Source: Allocatelliglobosispora scoriae
GTDB lineage: Bacteria > Actinomycetota > Actinomycetes > Mycobacteriales > Micromonosporaceae
Direction: 5' to 3'
DNA: 64,000 nucleotides
Assembly: GCF_014204945.1 (NCBI RefSeq)
Contig: NZ_JACHMN010000003.1
Location: 2,046,001 to 2,110,000 of the forward strand
In this document: piece after piece, positions 8,572-16,865 of the stretch
Position numbering within the stretch: the first letter of the stretch is position 1
How the letters are laid out: every line of letters starts with the position of its first letter
Notes under the pieces: generated by a model
Seen by the model: the letters and a program-made list of their open reading frames with translations, nothing else
The model's database searches: none
Told to the model about the DNA's origin: nothing
Translations under genes and position numbers: made by a program

Positions 8572-9492
8572 ATGCTTCGTCGCACAGTCTTCAAGGCCGC
8601 ACTGGCAGCGACCGGTGGCGCCCTGACCTCGATCGCCGCTGCCGAGGCCGCGCAGGCCGGTGGCGGTTTTCCGGACATCATCGGCCTGCCGGACGGGTTC
8701 CAGCCCGAGGGCATCGCCATCGGCGCGGGCACCACGTTCTACGTCGGCTCCCTCGTCGATGGGGCGATCTACCGCGGCGATCTGCGGGACGGCCGGGGTG
8801 GGCTCTTCATCCCCGGACGGCCCGGCAGCCAGGCGATCGGCCTGGAGCTCGACGATCGCGGCCGCCTGTGGGTCTGCACCGGGGTCGGCGCGGCGGTCTA
8901 CCAGGCCTCGACCGGGCGGCGGCTCGCCGAGTGGGACTTCGGCGGCAGCTTCGTCAATGACGCCAAGGCGACCGGCCGGGCGGTCTGGTTCACCGATTCC
9001 TACCGGGGCGTGCTGGTGAAGGTGCCGATCGGCCGCCACGGCGAACTGCCCGGACCGGCCGGGTTCGAGACGGTCACGCCGACGGGACCGCTCGCCGAGG
9101 TGGACGCGTTCAACAACGGCATCGAGTCGACGGAGTGCGGCGCGCTGATCATCGGCCAGATGGTCGCGGCGCGGCTGGTCCGCTTCGACCCGGCGACGGG
9201 TGGGTCGAGCGTGGTGGATCTGCGCGGCGGCAGCGCGGCCAACGCCGACGGGCTGCTGCGCCGGGGCGGTGTGCTCTATGTCGTGCGCAACTTCGACAAC
9301 GCGATCTCGAAGTTCCGGCTGGACGCGGACGGCGGTGTGGCCCGGCCGATCGGGCAGTTGACCTCGCCCGCCTTCGACATCCCGGCGACGATCGGCGCCT
9401 TCGGCACGAGCATCTACGCCGTGAACGGCCGCTTCAACATCGAGGCCCCGGCCCCCACGGACACCTACGACGTGGTCCGCGTCGCGGCCTAA
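8572..9492 (+). CDS. Secreted SMP-30/gluconolactonase-like beta-propeller protein
   Basis: 306-residue exported protein. The N-terminus MLRRTVFKAALAATGGALTS is a twin-arginine-like signal (RRTVFK) with cleavage near AAQAGG. The mature part has repeated propeller blades: GLPDGFQPEGIAIG, LELDDRGRLWVCTG, GALIIGQMVAARLVRFDP and LYVVRNFDNAISKFRLD. The fold is that of the SMP-30/strictosidine synthase/lactonase superfamily. I do not see a complete set of metal ligands, so lactonase activity is only a possibility. A GGGAG lies somewhat far upstream (about 14 bases). A family A terminator-like repeat follows the stop. Confidence 0.75.
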   Translation: MLRRTVFKAALAATGGALTSIAAAEAAQAGGGFPDIIGLPDGFQPEGIAIGAGTTFYVGSLVDGAIYRGDLRDGRGGLFIPGRPGSQAIGLELDDRGRLWVCTGVGAAVYQASTGRRLAEWDFGGSFVNDAKATGRAVWFTDSYRGVLVKVPIGRHGELPGPAGFETVTPTGPLAEVDAFNNGIESTECGALIIGQMVAARLVRFDPATGGSSVVDLRGGSAANADGLLRRGGVLYVVRNFDNAISKFRLDADGGVARPIGQLTSPAFDIPATIGAFGTSIYAVNGRFNIEAPAPTDTYDVVRVAA

Positions 9493-9504
9493 CGCAACAC
9501 CGCA

Positions 9505-9572
9505 GCGCAACTCTTCAAGAGTTGTTGCTTCAGGCCGCCCGGCCTGAAGCAACAACTCTTGAAGAGTTGCGC
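9505..9572. repeat. Family A double element (terminator position)
   Basis: Perfect 32-base arms (9505-9536 and 9541-9572) with a 4-base loop. Each arm contains its own 17-base CAACTCTT palindrome, so the element can fold as one long hairpin or as two small ones. It lies 12 bases after the stop of the SMP-30-like gene. Confidence 0.9.
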
Positions 9573-9642
9573 CTTCCCGATCGTCCGGGCAGGGAGGTTG
9601 ACTTATTGAAGAATGTGTAATTATCTGGGTCTGGCGTTGCCC

Positions 9643-9656
9643 TGACAACGTTGTCA
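9643..9656 (+). promoter_or_regulatory. LacI-family-like operator before the GH92 gene
   Basis: TGACAACGTTGTCA is a perfect 14-base palindrome with the central CG typical of LacI-family operators. It lies 28 bases before the GH92 start codon. A LacI-type regulator is encoded at 20403-21413, but a link is only inferred. Confidence 0.6.
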
Positions 9657-9684
9657 CACCCCGTCCTCTCCTGAGGAGACAGTC

Positions 9685-12600
9685 ATGTCCCAGGCAGTCT
9701 TCCGAACCGGCGCGGCACTCGCCGGCCTCCTCCTCGCCTCCGTGGCGCTCACGACGACCACCGCCGCCCCCGCGGTGCAGGCGGCAGTGCTCCCGCTGAC
9801 GCAGCACGTCAACCCGTTCATCGGCACCGACGACAGCAACTCGCCCAACCCGGTCGGTGGCGGCGCCGGCGGCAGCACGGTCCCCGGGCCGGTCGCGCCG
9901 TTCGGCATGGTGCAGTTCAGCCCGGACACCCCGACCGCCTCGCCGTCGGGCTACCGCTTCGGCGACACCCAGATCCAGGAGTTCAGCCTCACCCACTTCA
10001 ACGGCGCGGGCTGCTCCAACAACGAGGACCTCGGCATCCTGCCGATCACCGGCAACCTCGGCGCCTCGCCGGGCAACTCCTGGACCAGCTACCAGGCGAC
10101 GCAGACGAAATCCGCCGAGGTGGCACAGGCGGGCTACTACAAGGCGGTGCTGAGCAACTACGGCGGCACGCAGGCGGAGCTGTCGGCGACCACGCGTACC
10201 GGGATCATGCGGTTGACCTATCCCGCGACCACGACGGCGAAGGTGCTCGTCAACACCAGCCGCAGCGCGACCGGCACCCGCAGCGGGTCGCTGCAGATCT
10301 CCGGCAGCACCGTCACCGGCACCTTCACCGGCGGCGGCTTCTGCGGCTCGTCCAAGACCTACCAGGTCTTCTACCGCATGGAGTTCGACCGGGCGCCGAG
10401 CAGCGTCGGCACCTTCGCCGGTGGCACGATCACCAACGGCGGCACCAGCGTCAGCGGCACCGAGACCGGCGGCTGGCTCAACTTCGACACCTCAAGCAAC
10501 CGGGTGGTCCAGGTCAAGGTCGGCATCTCCTTCGTCAGCCAGGCCAACGCGCAGGCCAACCTCACCGCCGAGCAGTCCGGCTTCGCCTTCGACACCGTGC
10601 GCGCCAACGCCGACACGGCCTGGAACACCATCCTCAACCGGGTCCAGGCGACGGGTGGCAGCGCCGCCGACCTGCAGAAGTTCTACACCTCGCTCTACCA
10701 CGTCTTCATCAACCCCAACGTGGCGAGCGACACCAACGGGCAGTACCGCGGCTTCGACAACGCGATCCACACCAGCACCCGGACGATCTACCAGAACTAC
10801 TCCGGCTGGGACATCTACCGGTCCTGGGGTGCGCTGATCGCGCTGATCGCCCCGAACGAGGCGGCCGACATCGCCAACTCGATGGTGATCGACGGCCAGC
10901 AGGGCGGCCTGATCCCGAAGTGGTCGCACAACCACAACGAGGTCTTCGTGATGACCGGCGACCCCGGCCCGATCGTCGTGTCCAGCATGAACGCCTTCGG
11001 CGTCACCAACTTCGACCGCACCGCCGCGCTCAACCTGATGAACTCCAGCTCCAACGGCGGCACCACCCAGGGCGGCGCGATCCGCGGCCGGCAGTCGGGC
11101 TACGTCAGCCGGCACTACGTCACCGAGGACCCGTCGGACTCGGAGGAGTATTCGGCGAGCGACTTCGCGGTCGCCCAGTTCGCCCAGCGACAGGGCAACA
11201 CCTCGCTCTACAACACCTACATCGGCCGCTCGCAGTGGTGGGCCAACGTCTTCTCCACCGAGTCGTCCTATGTGCACCACCGCAACGCCGACGGCACCTG
11301 GACCTGGCCGCTGAGCCCCGCGAGCGACTCGGGCTACACCGAGGGCAACGCCTCGCAGTACACCTGGATGGTCAACTGGAACTTCGCCTCGCTGATCAAC
11401 CTGATGGGCGGCCCGCAGACCGCGGTGCAGCGGCTCAACCACCACTTCACGCAGCTCAACGGCGGTCTCACCGCGCCCTACTTCTACATCGGCAACGAGC
11501 CCGAGCACGGCGTCCCGTGGGCCTACAACTTCGCGCGCTACCCCGCGGGCGCGTCGTCGGCGGTGCGCCGGGTCATGACGGAGTCGTTCACCACCGGCGC
11601 CGGCGGCCTGCCGGGCAATGACGACCTAGGAGCAACATCAGCCTGGTACGTGTGGAGCGCGCTCGGCATGTATCCGCCCACTCCCGGTGCCGACACCCTG
11701 GCGCTGCACGGACCGCTGTTCCCGTCGGTGCTCATCGACCGACCCACCGGCGACATCCAGATCAACGGCTCCGGTGCCGGTGCGACGAGCCAGTACGTCC
11801 AGAGCTTCAACCTCAACGGCACCGCGCAGACCCGCAACTACCTGCGCTACACCGACATCGCCGCCGGCGGCACGCTCAACTACACGATGGGCGGCTCGCC
11901 GTCGAGCTGGGGCACCGGTGCCGCCGACGTACCCCCGTCCTTCAACGACGGCTGGACCCCGCCCGCCGCGGCACCCGGCCTCGGCACCAACCTGGCCCAG
12001 GGCAAGGCCGCGACCGGTTCGACCCCCTGCGCCGCCACCGAGGGACCGGCGCTCGCGTTCGACGGCGTTCTGGGAGCGGCGAGCAAGTGGTGCTCGCTCG
12101 CGACGGGGACGAAGTTCCTCCAGGTCGACCTCGGCTCCGCGCAGAACGTCTCGTCGTTCGTCGTCAAGCACGCCGGGCTCGGCGGCGAGAACACCGGCTG
12201 GAACACCGGCGCCTTCACCATCCAGACCAGCCTCGACGGCACCACCTGGACCACCCGGGCGACGGCCACCGGCAACCGGTCGAGCCGCACCTATCACCCG
12301 ATCGCCACGGCGTCGGCCCGGTACGTGAAGCTCAACATCACCACCCCGGCGAACGACGGCAACACCGCCGCCCGGATCGCCGAGTTCGAGGTCTTCGGCG
12401 GGGGTGGCGGCGGCCTGGTCAACGTGGCGCTCAACAAGCCCGCGACCGGCTCGGCGGCGTGCGGCACCACCGAGGGCCCGGAGAAGGCGGTCAACGGCAG
12501 TGTGACCGGCGGAAACGCGGACAAGTTCTGCACGGTGGCGGCGAGCAAGACCCTCCAGGTCGACCTGGGCTCGTCGGCGGCGCTCCAGTCCTTCACCGTC

Positions 12601-12837
12601 CGGCACGCGGGTGCCGGTGGCGAGAGCACCGACTGGAACACCCGCGACTTCTCCATCCAGGTCTCCGCCGACGGCACCACCTGGACCAACGTCGTCACGG
12701 TCACCGGCAACACGGCGAGCGTGACGAACCACCCGATCAGCACGACTCCGGCCAGGTATGTCCGGCTGACGATCGCCACACCGACCCAGACCACCGACGG
12801 CGCGGCCCGGATCTACGAATTCGAGGCCTACGCCTGA
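9685..12837 (+). CDS. Secreted GH92 alpha-mannosidase with two C-terminal discoidin (F5/8 C) domains
   Basis: 1050-residue exported exo-alpha-mannosidase. A signal peptide (residues about 1-34) precedes the GH92 N-terminal beta-sandwich starting HVNPFIGT and the catalytic (alpha/alpha)6 domain. Family hallmarks are GNEPEH, with E605 as the likely acid, and GNDD followed by SAW, with D646/D647 in the base region. Two homologous galactose-binding-like modules follow (about 770-905 and 910-1050), both with TEGP and QVDLGS motifs. The enzyme would trim alpha-1,2/1,3-mannosides from fungal or yeast glycans, with calcium as in the family. GAGGAG precedes the ATG. A palindromic operator suggests sugar-dependent control. 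Five consecutive A-ending codons at 11626-11640 are unusual. Confidence 0.93.
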   Translation: MSQAVFRTGAALAGLLLASVALTTTTAAPAVQAAVLPLTQHVNPFIGTDDSNSPNPVGGGAGGSTVPGPVAPFGMVQFSPDTPTASPSGYRFGDTQIQEFSLTHFNGAGCSNNEDLGILPITGNLGASPGNSWTSYQATQTKSAEVAQAGYYKAVLSNYGGTQAELSATTRTGIMRLTYPATTTAKVLVNTSRSATGTRSGSLQISGSTVTGTFTGGGFCGSSKTYQVFYRMEFDRAPSSVGTFAGGTITNGGTSVSGTETGGWLNFDTSSNRVVQVKVGISFVSQANAQANLTAEQSGFAFDTVRANADTAWNTILNRVQATGGSAADLQKFYTSLYHVFINPNVASDTNGQYRGFDNAIHTSTRTIYQNYSGWDIYRSWGALIALIAPNEAADIANSMVIDGQQGGLIPKWSHNHNEVFVMTGDPGPIVVSSMNAFGVTNFDRTAALNLMNSSSNGGTTQGGAIRGRQSGYVSRHYVTEDPSDSEEYSASDFAVAQFAQRQGNTSLYNTYIGRSQWWANVFSTESSYVHHRNADGTWTWPLSPASDSGYTEGNASQYTWMVNWNFASLINLMGGPQTAVQRLNHHFTQLNGGLTAPYFYIGNEPEHGVPWAYNFARYPAGASSAVRRVMTESFTTGAGGLPGNDDLGATSAWYVWSALGMYPPTPGADTLALHGPLFPSVLIDRPTGDIQINGSGAGATSQYVQSFNLNGTAQTRNYLRYTDIAAGGTLNYTMGGSPSSWGTGAADVPPSFNDGWTPPAAAPGLGTNLAQGKAATGSTPCAATEGPALAFDGVLGAASKWCSLATGTKFLQVDLGSAQNVSSFVVKHAGLGGENTGWNTGAFTIQTSLDGTTWTTRATATGNRSSRTYHPIATASARYVKLNITTPANDGNTAARIAEFEVFGGGGGGLVNVALNKPATGSAACGTTEGPEKAVNGSVTGGNADKFCTVAASKTLQVDLGSSAALQSFTVRHAGAGGESTDWNTRDFSIQVSADGTTWTNVVTVTGNTASVTNHPISTTPARYVRLTIATPTQTTDGAARIYEFEAYA

Positions 12838-12924
12838 CCTGGGTATTCCCGAATCGCCGCCCGGGCCGATGCGCACGCCGACCGCACCGGCCCGGGCGGA
12901 CACCAAGATCGCCGCCGGGCTCGC

Positions 12925-12998
12925 CCCCGTCACGTTTTGCAGCAAAGCGTGCCCTCGACACGAGAAATGGCCACGCTTTGCTGCAAAACGTGACGGGG
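12925..12998. repeat. Family B long inverted repeat, copy 2 (terminator position)
   Basis: Arms of about 27-30 bases starting CCCCGTCACG around an apex with CGAGAAAT. Located downstream of the GH92 stop. It is preceded by AAGATCGCCG, the same decamer that flanks family A palindromes. Confidence 0.88.
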
Positions 12999-13030
12999 CC
13001 GCGGAGCGCGCGGCTGTTGCGGGCGGGGGA

Positions 13031-13036
13031 TATCCT
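13031..13036 (+). promoter_or_regulatory. Candidate leaderless -10 box of the DUF6412 gene
   Basis: TATCCT ends exactly 6 bases before ATG 13043 and no ribosome binding site is present. Confidence 0.55.
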
Positions 13037-13042
13037 GTCGGC

Positions 13043-13345
13043 ATGTCTGCCGTCGCCGCGCCCCGCTGGGCACCGCTGCTGTGGCTGACGCTGTGCTCCG
13101 CCGCCGGTGCGATCGTCACCGGGCCGAGCCTCACCGGCGCCGTCGTCAGCGTCGCCGCTCTGGTCATCAGCATCGTGCTGGCGCTGCGCACCCTCGCCGG
13201 GATGCCCGTCCCCACGGGCCGAGCGGTCCTCGGGGCGAGCCTGCGCGACCGGTCCCGGCGCACCGCCGTCTCCCGGCAGCGCGACCCGGATGCGGCCGGG
13301 CGACCCCGCCCGCGAGCCCCGTCACCGAATCCCCTGGCCGGGTAA
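13043..13345 (+). CDS. DUF6412 small membrane protein
   Basis: 100-residue protein with two membrane helices (LLWLTLCSAAGAIVTG and AVVSVAALVISIVLALRTL) and a basic C-terminal tail. The tail, LRDRSRRTAVSRQRDPDAAG, followed by RPRPRAP, is the conserved end of DUF6412 proteins. In actinomycetes DUF6412 genes sit directly before a short YidC gene, as here. Function is unknown; the context suggests an accessory to membrane insertion. The ATG at 13043 is supported by the TATCCT box. The gap to yidC is 70 bases. Confidence 0.82.
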   Translation: MSAVAAPRWAPLLWLTLCSAAGAIVTGPSLTGAVVSVAALVISIVLALRTLAGMPVPTGRAVLGASLRDRSRRTAVSRQRDPDAAGRPRPRAPSPNPLAG

Positions 13346-13415
13346 GAGCCGCTGCACCAGCGCGCTCACCGGCCCGACGGTTGTCCTCGTCTCGACAATC
13401 CCCAGGGGTTTCGCC

Positions 13416-14111
13416 ATGTCTCCAGTCCAGGGTGCCTACACCCTCCTGCAACAGATCACCGCCGCGCTGGCACCGATCGGCGGCGCCGCTGCCGCCGTGA
13501 TCGCGGTCACCATCGCCGTCCGCCTCCTGCTGCACCCGCTGACCCGGGCCGCCGTGCGGGGCGAGAAGGCGAAGTCGCGCCTGGCTCCCCGCGTCGCCGA
13601 GCTGCAGCGCGAGCACGCCAAGGACCTGCCCACGATGACGCGCAAGCTCACCGAGCTCTATCGGGGCGAGAAGATCTCGCCCTTCGCCGGGCTGCTGCCG
13701 ATGCTGGTCCAGGTGCCGTTCTTCATCGTCCTCTACCAGCTCTTCGCCAGTACGACGATCGGCGGCCACGGCAACGGGCTGCTCACCGAGCGGCTGTTCG
13801 GCGTACCGCTGAGTGCTCGGTTCGTGCCGCAGCTGCCCAGCCTGGGTGCGCAGGCGTGGGTTTTCCTCGTGCTCTTCGCGGTGCTGTCGCTGCTGGCGTG
13901 GCTCGGCTCGCGCCGGGTGGCGAAACTGGCGCTGCTGCAGCCCAAGCCGCCGGAGGGGCTGCTGATGAAGCTCGCCCAGGTGGCGCCCTACGCGATCCTG
14001 ATCAGCGCCGCGTTCCTGCCGCTCGCCGCCGGGATGTACCTGGCGACGACGACCGCCTGGACCGCCGCCGAGAACCTGCTGCTCCGGCGCGGCATCCCCG
14101 AGCCCGCCTGA
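13416..14111 (+). CDS. yidC: Short YidC/Oxa1-family membrane protein insertase
   Basis: 231-residue inner-membrane insertase paralogue. The Oxa1 core is clear: VTIAVRLLLHPLTRAAVRGEKAK, a charged coiled segment (LQREHAKDLPTMTRKLTELY), then GEKISPFAGLLPMLVQVPFFIVLYQLF and two late membrane helices. It lacks the longer C-terminus of the housekeeping YidC and is probably the accessory copy paired with DUF6412. The ATG at 13416 follows AGGGGT. A strong hairpin (14119-14157) follows the stop. It converges on the M9 peptidase gene. Confidence 0.88.
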   Translation: MSPVQGAYTLLQQITAALAPIGGAAAAVIAVTIAVRLLLHPLTRAAVRGEKAKSRLAPRVAELQREHAKDLPTMTRKLTELYRGEKISPFAGLLPMLVQVPFFIVLYQLFASTTIGGHGNGLLTERLFGVPLSARFVPQLPSLGAQAWVFLVLFAVLSLLAWLGSRRVAKLALLQPKPPEGLLMKLAQVAPYAILISAAFLPLAAGMYLATTTAWTAAENLLLRRGIPEPA

Positions 14112-14118
14112 CGCCGAG

Positions 14119-14157
14119 ACGGGTCCCCCGCCACCCTTCCCGCGGCGAGGGACCCGT
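14119..14157 (+). terminator. Intrinsic-terminator-like hairpin after yidC
   Basis: ACGGGTCCCCCGCC pairs with GGCGAGGGACCCGT across 11 bases with a small internal mismatch; no U-tract, as is usual in this group. Confidence 0.7.
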
Positions 14158-14193
14158 GTTCACGGGCCGACCCAGTGGTCGGCGTCATGAGCA

Positions 14194-14216
14194 CCGCAAC
14201 GCTTCAAGAGTTGCGG
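14194..14216. repeat. Family A palindrome, degenerate single copy
   Basis: CCGCAACGCTTC followed by AAGAGTTGCGG: one mismatch (G for T) in the palindrome. Lies between convergent stops of yidC and the M9 peptidase gene. Confidence 0.7.
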
Positions 14217-14218
14217 CG

Positions 14219-16696
14219 CTAGTACCTGGTGGTGACGGACACCCCCGAGAACGCCGTGGTGGCGTAGAGGCTGATGTAGCGGTAGCCCGCAGCGGGATTC
14301 GACACCGTGAGCTGCTCGGTGTTGCCCGCGTTCACCGACCGCGAGGTGTAGGCGGTGCTCGTCGCCCACGTCGACGCGTTGTAGTACAGATCGGCGTTGC
14401 CGGTGCCGCCCGCCGACGTGATCGTCAGCGTGCTCACCCCGGCGGGCAGGTAGATGTAGAGGTAGTAGAGCTGCCCGGCGCTCGCCGCGAGCCCGCTGCG
14501 CCTGCAGTTGCGGTCCAGCGTCCGGATGTCGGCGCCGGTGCACTCCGGCGCGGCCGAGGTGGCGACGACCGGGTTCGTCACGCTGCCGGTCGCGCCGAGG
14601 TTGTCGGTGACGGTGAGCGTGACCTGGTAGGTGCCGGCGGTGGCATAGGCGTGCACCGGGTTCGCCGCCGTCGACGAGGTGCCGTCGCCGAACGACCAGG
14701 ACCGGCCGGTGATCGTGCCGTCGGCGTCGGTCGAGCCGTCGGTGAAGGCGGCGCTGAGCCCGGTCACGGCCGAGGTGAAGCGGGCGGTCGGCGGGGTGTT
14801 CACCGGGGGAGTGCCCGCGCAGGCCCCGGCCGCGCACGCCGTCAGCCAGGTCTGGAAGTCCGCGTCGTAGCGGGTGCCGATCGTGGTGGCGTAGACGGCG
14901 CGGCCGCCGGTGTAGTCGTTGACCCGGAAGCGGGCCAGCATCGCGTGGATGTCGGCCGGGTGCTTCTCGAACATGTAGCGCACCGCGAGGTAGCCCCACG
15001 AGTAGATCCGGCTGGAATCGCTGTTGTCGTAGGTGGTGCCCCAGAGCGTGCTCAGGGCGTAGGTGTGCTGCCCGGCAGCCGTGATCGCCGCGTCGTAGTT
15101 CACGCCCCGATAGGTGTAGGAGACGTACTCCGCGACGCCCTCGACCCACCAGATGTTCGGCACCGAGACCGTCCGGGTGAAGTCGCCGTAGGTGTCGAAC
15201 CGGCCGTCGAGGTAGTGCGTGAACTCGTGGTTGAGGTTCCAGATCGCGAAGACCGGCCGCAGCCACTCGGCTTCGTAGGCGATGAACCGGGGCACGTTTC
15301 CCTGCGTGGCGGGGTCGCCCTCCAGGTACATCCCGCCGTTGTTGGTGTCGATGTCGAACAGCACGCCCGCGTATGTCTGGTAGTCGTCGCTGCTGTGGAA
15401 CGCGACCACCTCCAGGGTGCTGTTGAAGTCGTCGGCGACGGGCACGCCGTTGTCGCGGACCAGGGTGTGGAAGGAGGCGATCTGGCCGGCGAGGCTGGTG
15501 CAGCTCGCCGCGAGGTTCGCCGCCGAGATGTCCTGCGCCCGGATCTTCAGGCTGGCCGAGCAGGTGTGGGTGATCGGCAGCACCGCCGCGGCGAGCGCCG
15601 TCTCGAAGCCGCAGATGCCGTAGTAGGCGCAGTTGGCACCGTCGAGATAGGACGCGAGGTCGGCGACGCGTACCCAGAGGGATGCCCGTGGACCGGTCAT
15701 CGCCGACAGGTTCAGCAGGCCCTTGGCCTGCCCGCGCACCGTGGTGAGCAGCGCCGGGGTGTCGAGGAAGCGGGTGAGCTCGCCGCCCGCGTTGGCGACG
15801 AGGTAGCCGCTGTCGGTCCCCAGCAGCCCGATGTTGGCGCTGACGAAGGAGTAGAGCACGTCGAGGACGCTCTGGTCGGCCACGACCGCCGCGAGGAAGG
15901 CCGGGAGCTGGTGCCCGCGCCACAGCACGGTGAAGGTCGCGTTGACCGCGCTGCGCATGTACCACGACGCGTCGTAGGCGGAATTGAAGCCGGTGAGCAG
16001 GCGCTTCACGACGAAGAGGTAGCGCACGTTCTCGCCGGAGCTGTCGATGAGGATCACGGCCTCGCTGAGCACCGCGCCGTTGGCGTCGTTGACATCGGTC
16101 GAGCGTGCCGAGCCGAAGAACCGGTCCAGCCCGGCCCGGATCGCCGTGACCAGAACGGATCCGTAGGTCCCGACGTCGCCGGGGTGGTAGAACTGCACGT
16201 AGTAGCCCGCCCGCAGGAAGACCACGAGCTGCAGCGCGCTCGTCGAGTTGTCGCCCGGATAGGTCGCCGAGGTGTCCCGCAGCGCATAGGCGATCGTCGT
16301 CATCTGCGCCTCGCGGAAGACGCTGTTCGCCGTGGTCCCGGTGATCGAGAAGAGCGTGTTGACGCAGTCGACCGTCGCCGCCTTGACGAAGCTGACCAGC
16401 GCCGTCCCGGTCCGCGACCCGAAGTCCGCGGCACTGCACGCGGCGGCCGTGCCGACCAGCCCGCGATGCGAGGGCGCTCCATGCTGCGGCGCCACCGGCG
16501 GTCGCGCCGAGGGGTTCAGCGCGCTGCCGCGATCCGCCGCCACGTCCGCCGCGGTCGCGGTCCGCGGCGCGGCACCGGCCGAGGCCGCCCCGATCAACGA
16601 CGCGGGGGGTACGGCGTGAGCCGGCGCCACGGTCAGCGTGCCACCGATCGCCGCCACCATTACTCCAATAAGGACTGTTCCCAGGGGTGTCTTCAT
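14219..16696 (-). CDS. Secreted M9 (microbial collagenase-type) metallopeptidase with PKD and PPC domains
   Basis: 825-residue exported zinc peptidase. A signal peptide (about 1-28, ending APAHA) is followed by a helical activator-like region and the catalytic gluzincin domain with HEFTH (H490, E491, H494) and a downstream glutamate in WWVEGVAEY (E519). A PKD domain (about 645-725, with GRSWSFGDGTSS) and a C-terminal PPC domain (about 735-825, LYYLYIYLPAGVSTLTI) follow. This order matches clostridial-type collagenases, which cut triple-helical collagen extracellularly. Whether this one is a true collagenase is not shown. A TAGCGT hexamer lies 8 bases before the ATG at 16696. The opposite strand carries long open frames that are shadows. 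Confidence 0.9.
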   Translation of the reverse strand: MKTPLGTVLIGVMVAAIGGTLTVAPAHAVPPASLIGAASAGAAPRTATAADVAADRGSALNPSARPPVAPQHGAPSHRGLVGTAAACSAADFGSRTGTALVSFVKAATVDCVNTLFSITGTTANSVFREAQMTTIAYALRDTSATYPGDNSTSALQLVVFLRAGYYVQFYHPGDVGTYGSVLVTAIRAGLDRFFGSARSTDVNDANGAVLSEAVILIDSSGENVRYLFVVKRLLTGFNSAYDASWYMRSAVNATFTVLWRGHQLPAFLAAVVADQSVLDVLYSFVSANIGLLGTDSGYLVANAGGELTRFLDTPALLTTVRGQAKGLLNLSAMTGPRASLWVRVADLASYLDGANCAYYGICGFETALAAAVLPITHTCSASLKIRAQDISAANLAASCTSLAGQIASFHTLVRDNGVPVADDFNSTLEVVAFHSSDDYQTYAGVLFDIDTNNGGMYLEGDPATQGNVPRFIAYEAEWLRPVFAIWNLNHEFTHYLDGRFDTYGDFTRTVSVPNIWWVEGVAEYVSYTYRGVNYDAAITAAGQHTYALSTLWGTTYDNSDSSRIYSWGYLAVRYMFEKHPADIHAMLARFRVNDYTGGRAVYATTIGTRYDADFQTWLTACAAGACAGTPPVNTPPTARFTSAVTGLSAAFTDGSTDADGTITGRSWSFGDGTSSTAANPVHAYATAGTYQVTLTVTDNLGATGSVTNPVVATSAAPECTGADIRTLDRNCRRSGLAASAGQLYYLYIYLPAGVSTLTITSAGGTGNADLYYNASTWATSTAYTSRSVNAGNTEQLTVSNPAAGYRYISLYATTAFSGVSVTTRY

Positions 16697-16865
16697 GGCG
16701 CCGGACGCTACGACCGGTGCACGTCGTCTTCCAGCACATTTAAGACTGCCTTGATGTCCCGTGCGGCCCCGCGACGCTTCGCTATGACCGGCCCTAACAT
16801 CCGCGCGGGCGCCTTGCCGCCGGGATATCCATTGATCACAATGGCGGCAACCGAGCGGAGGACCC

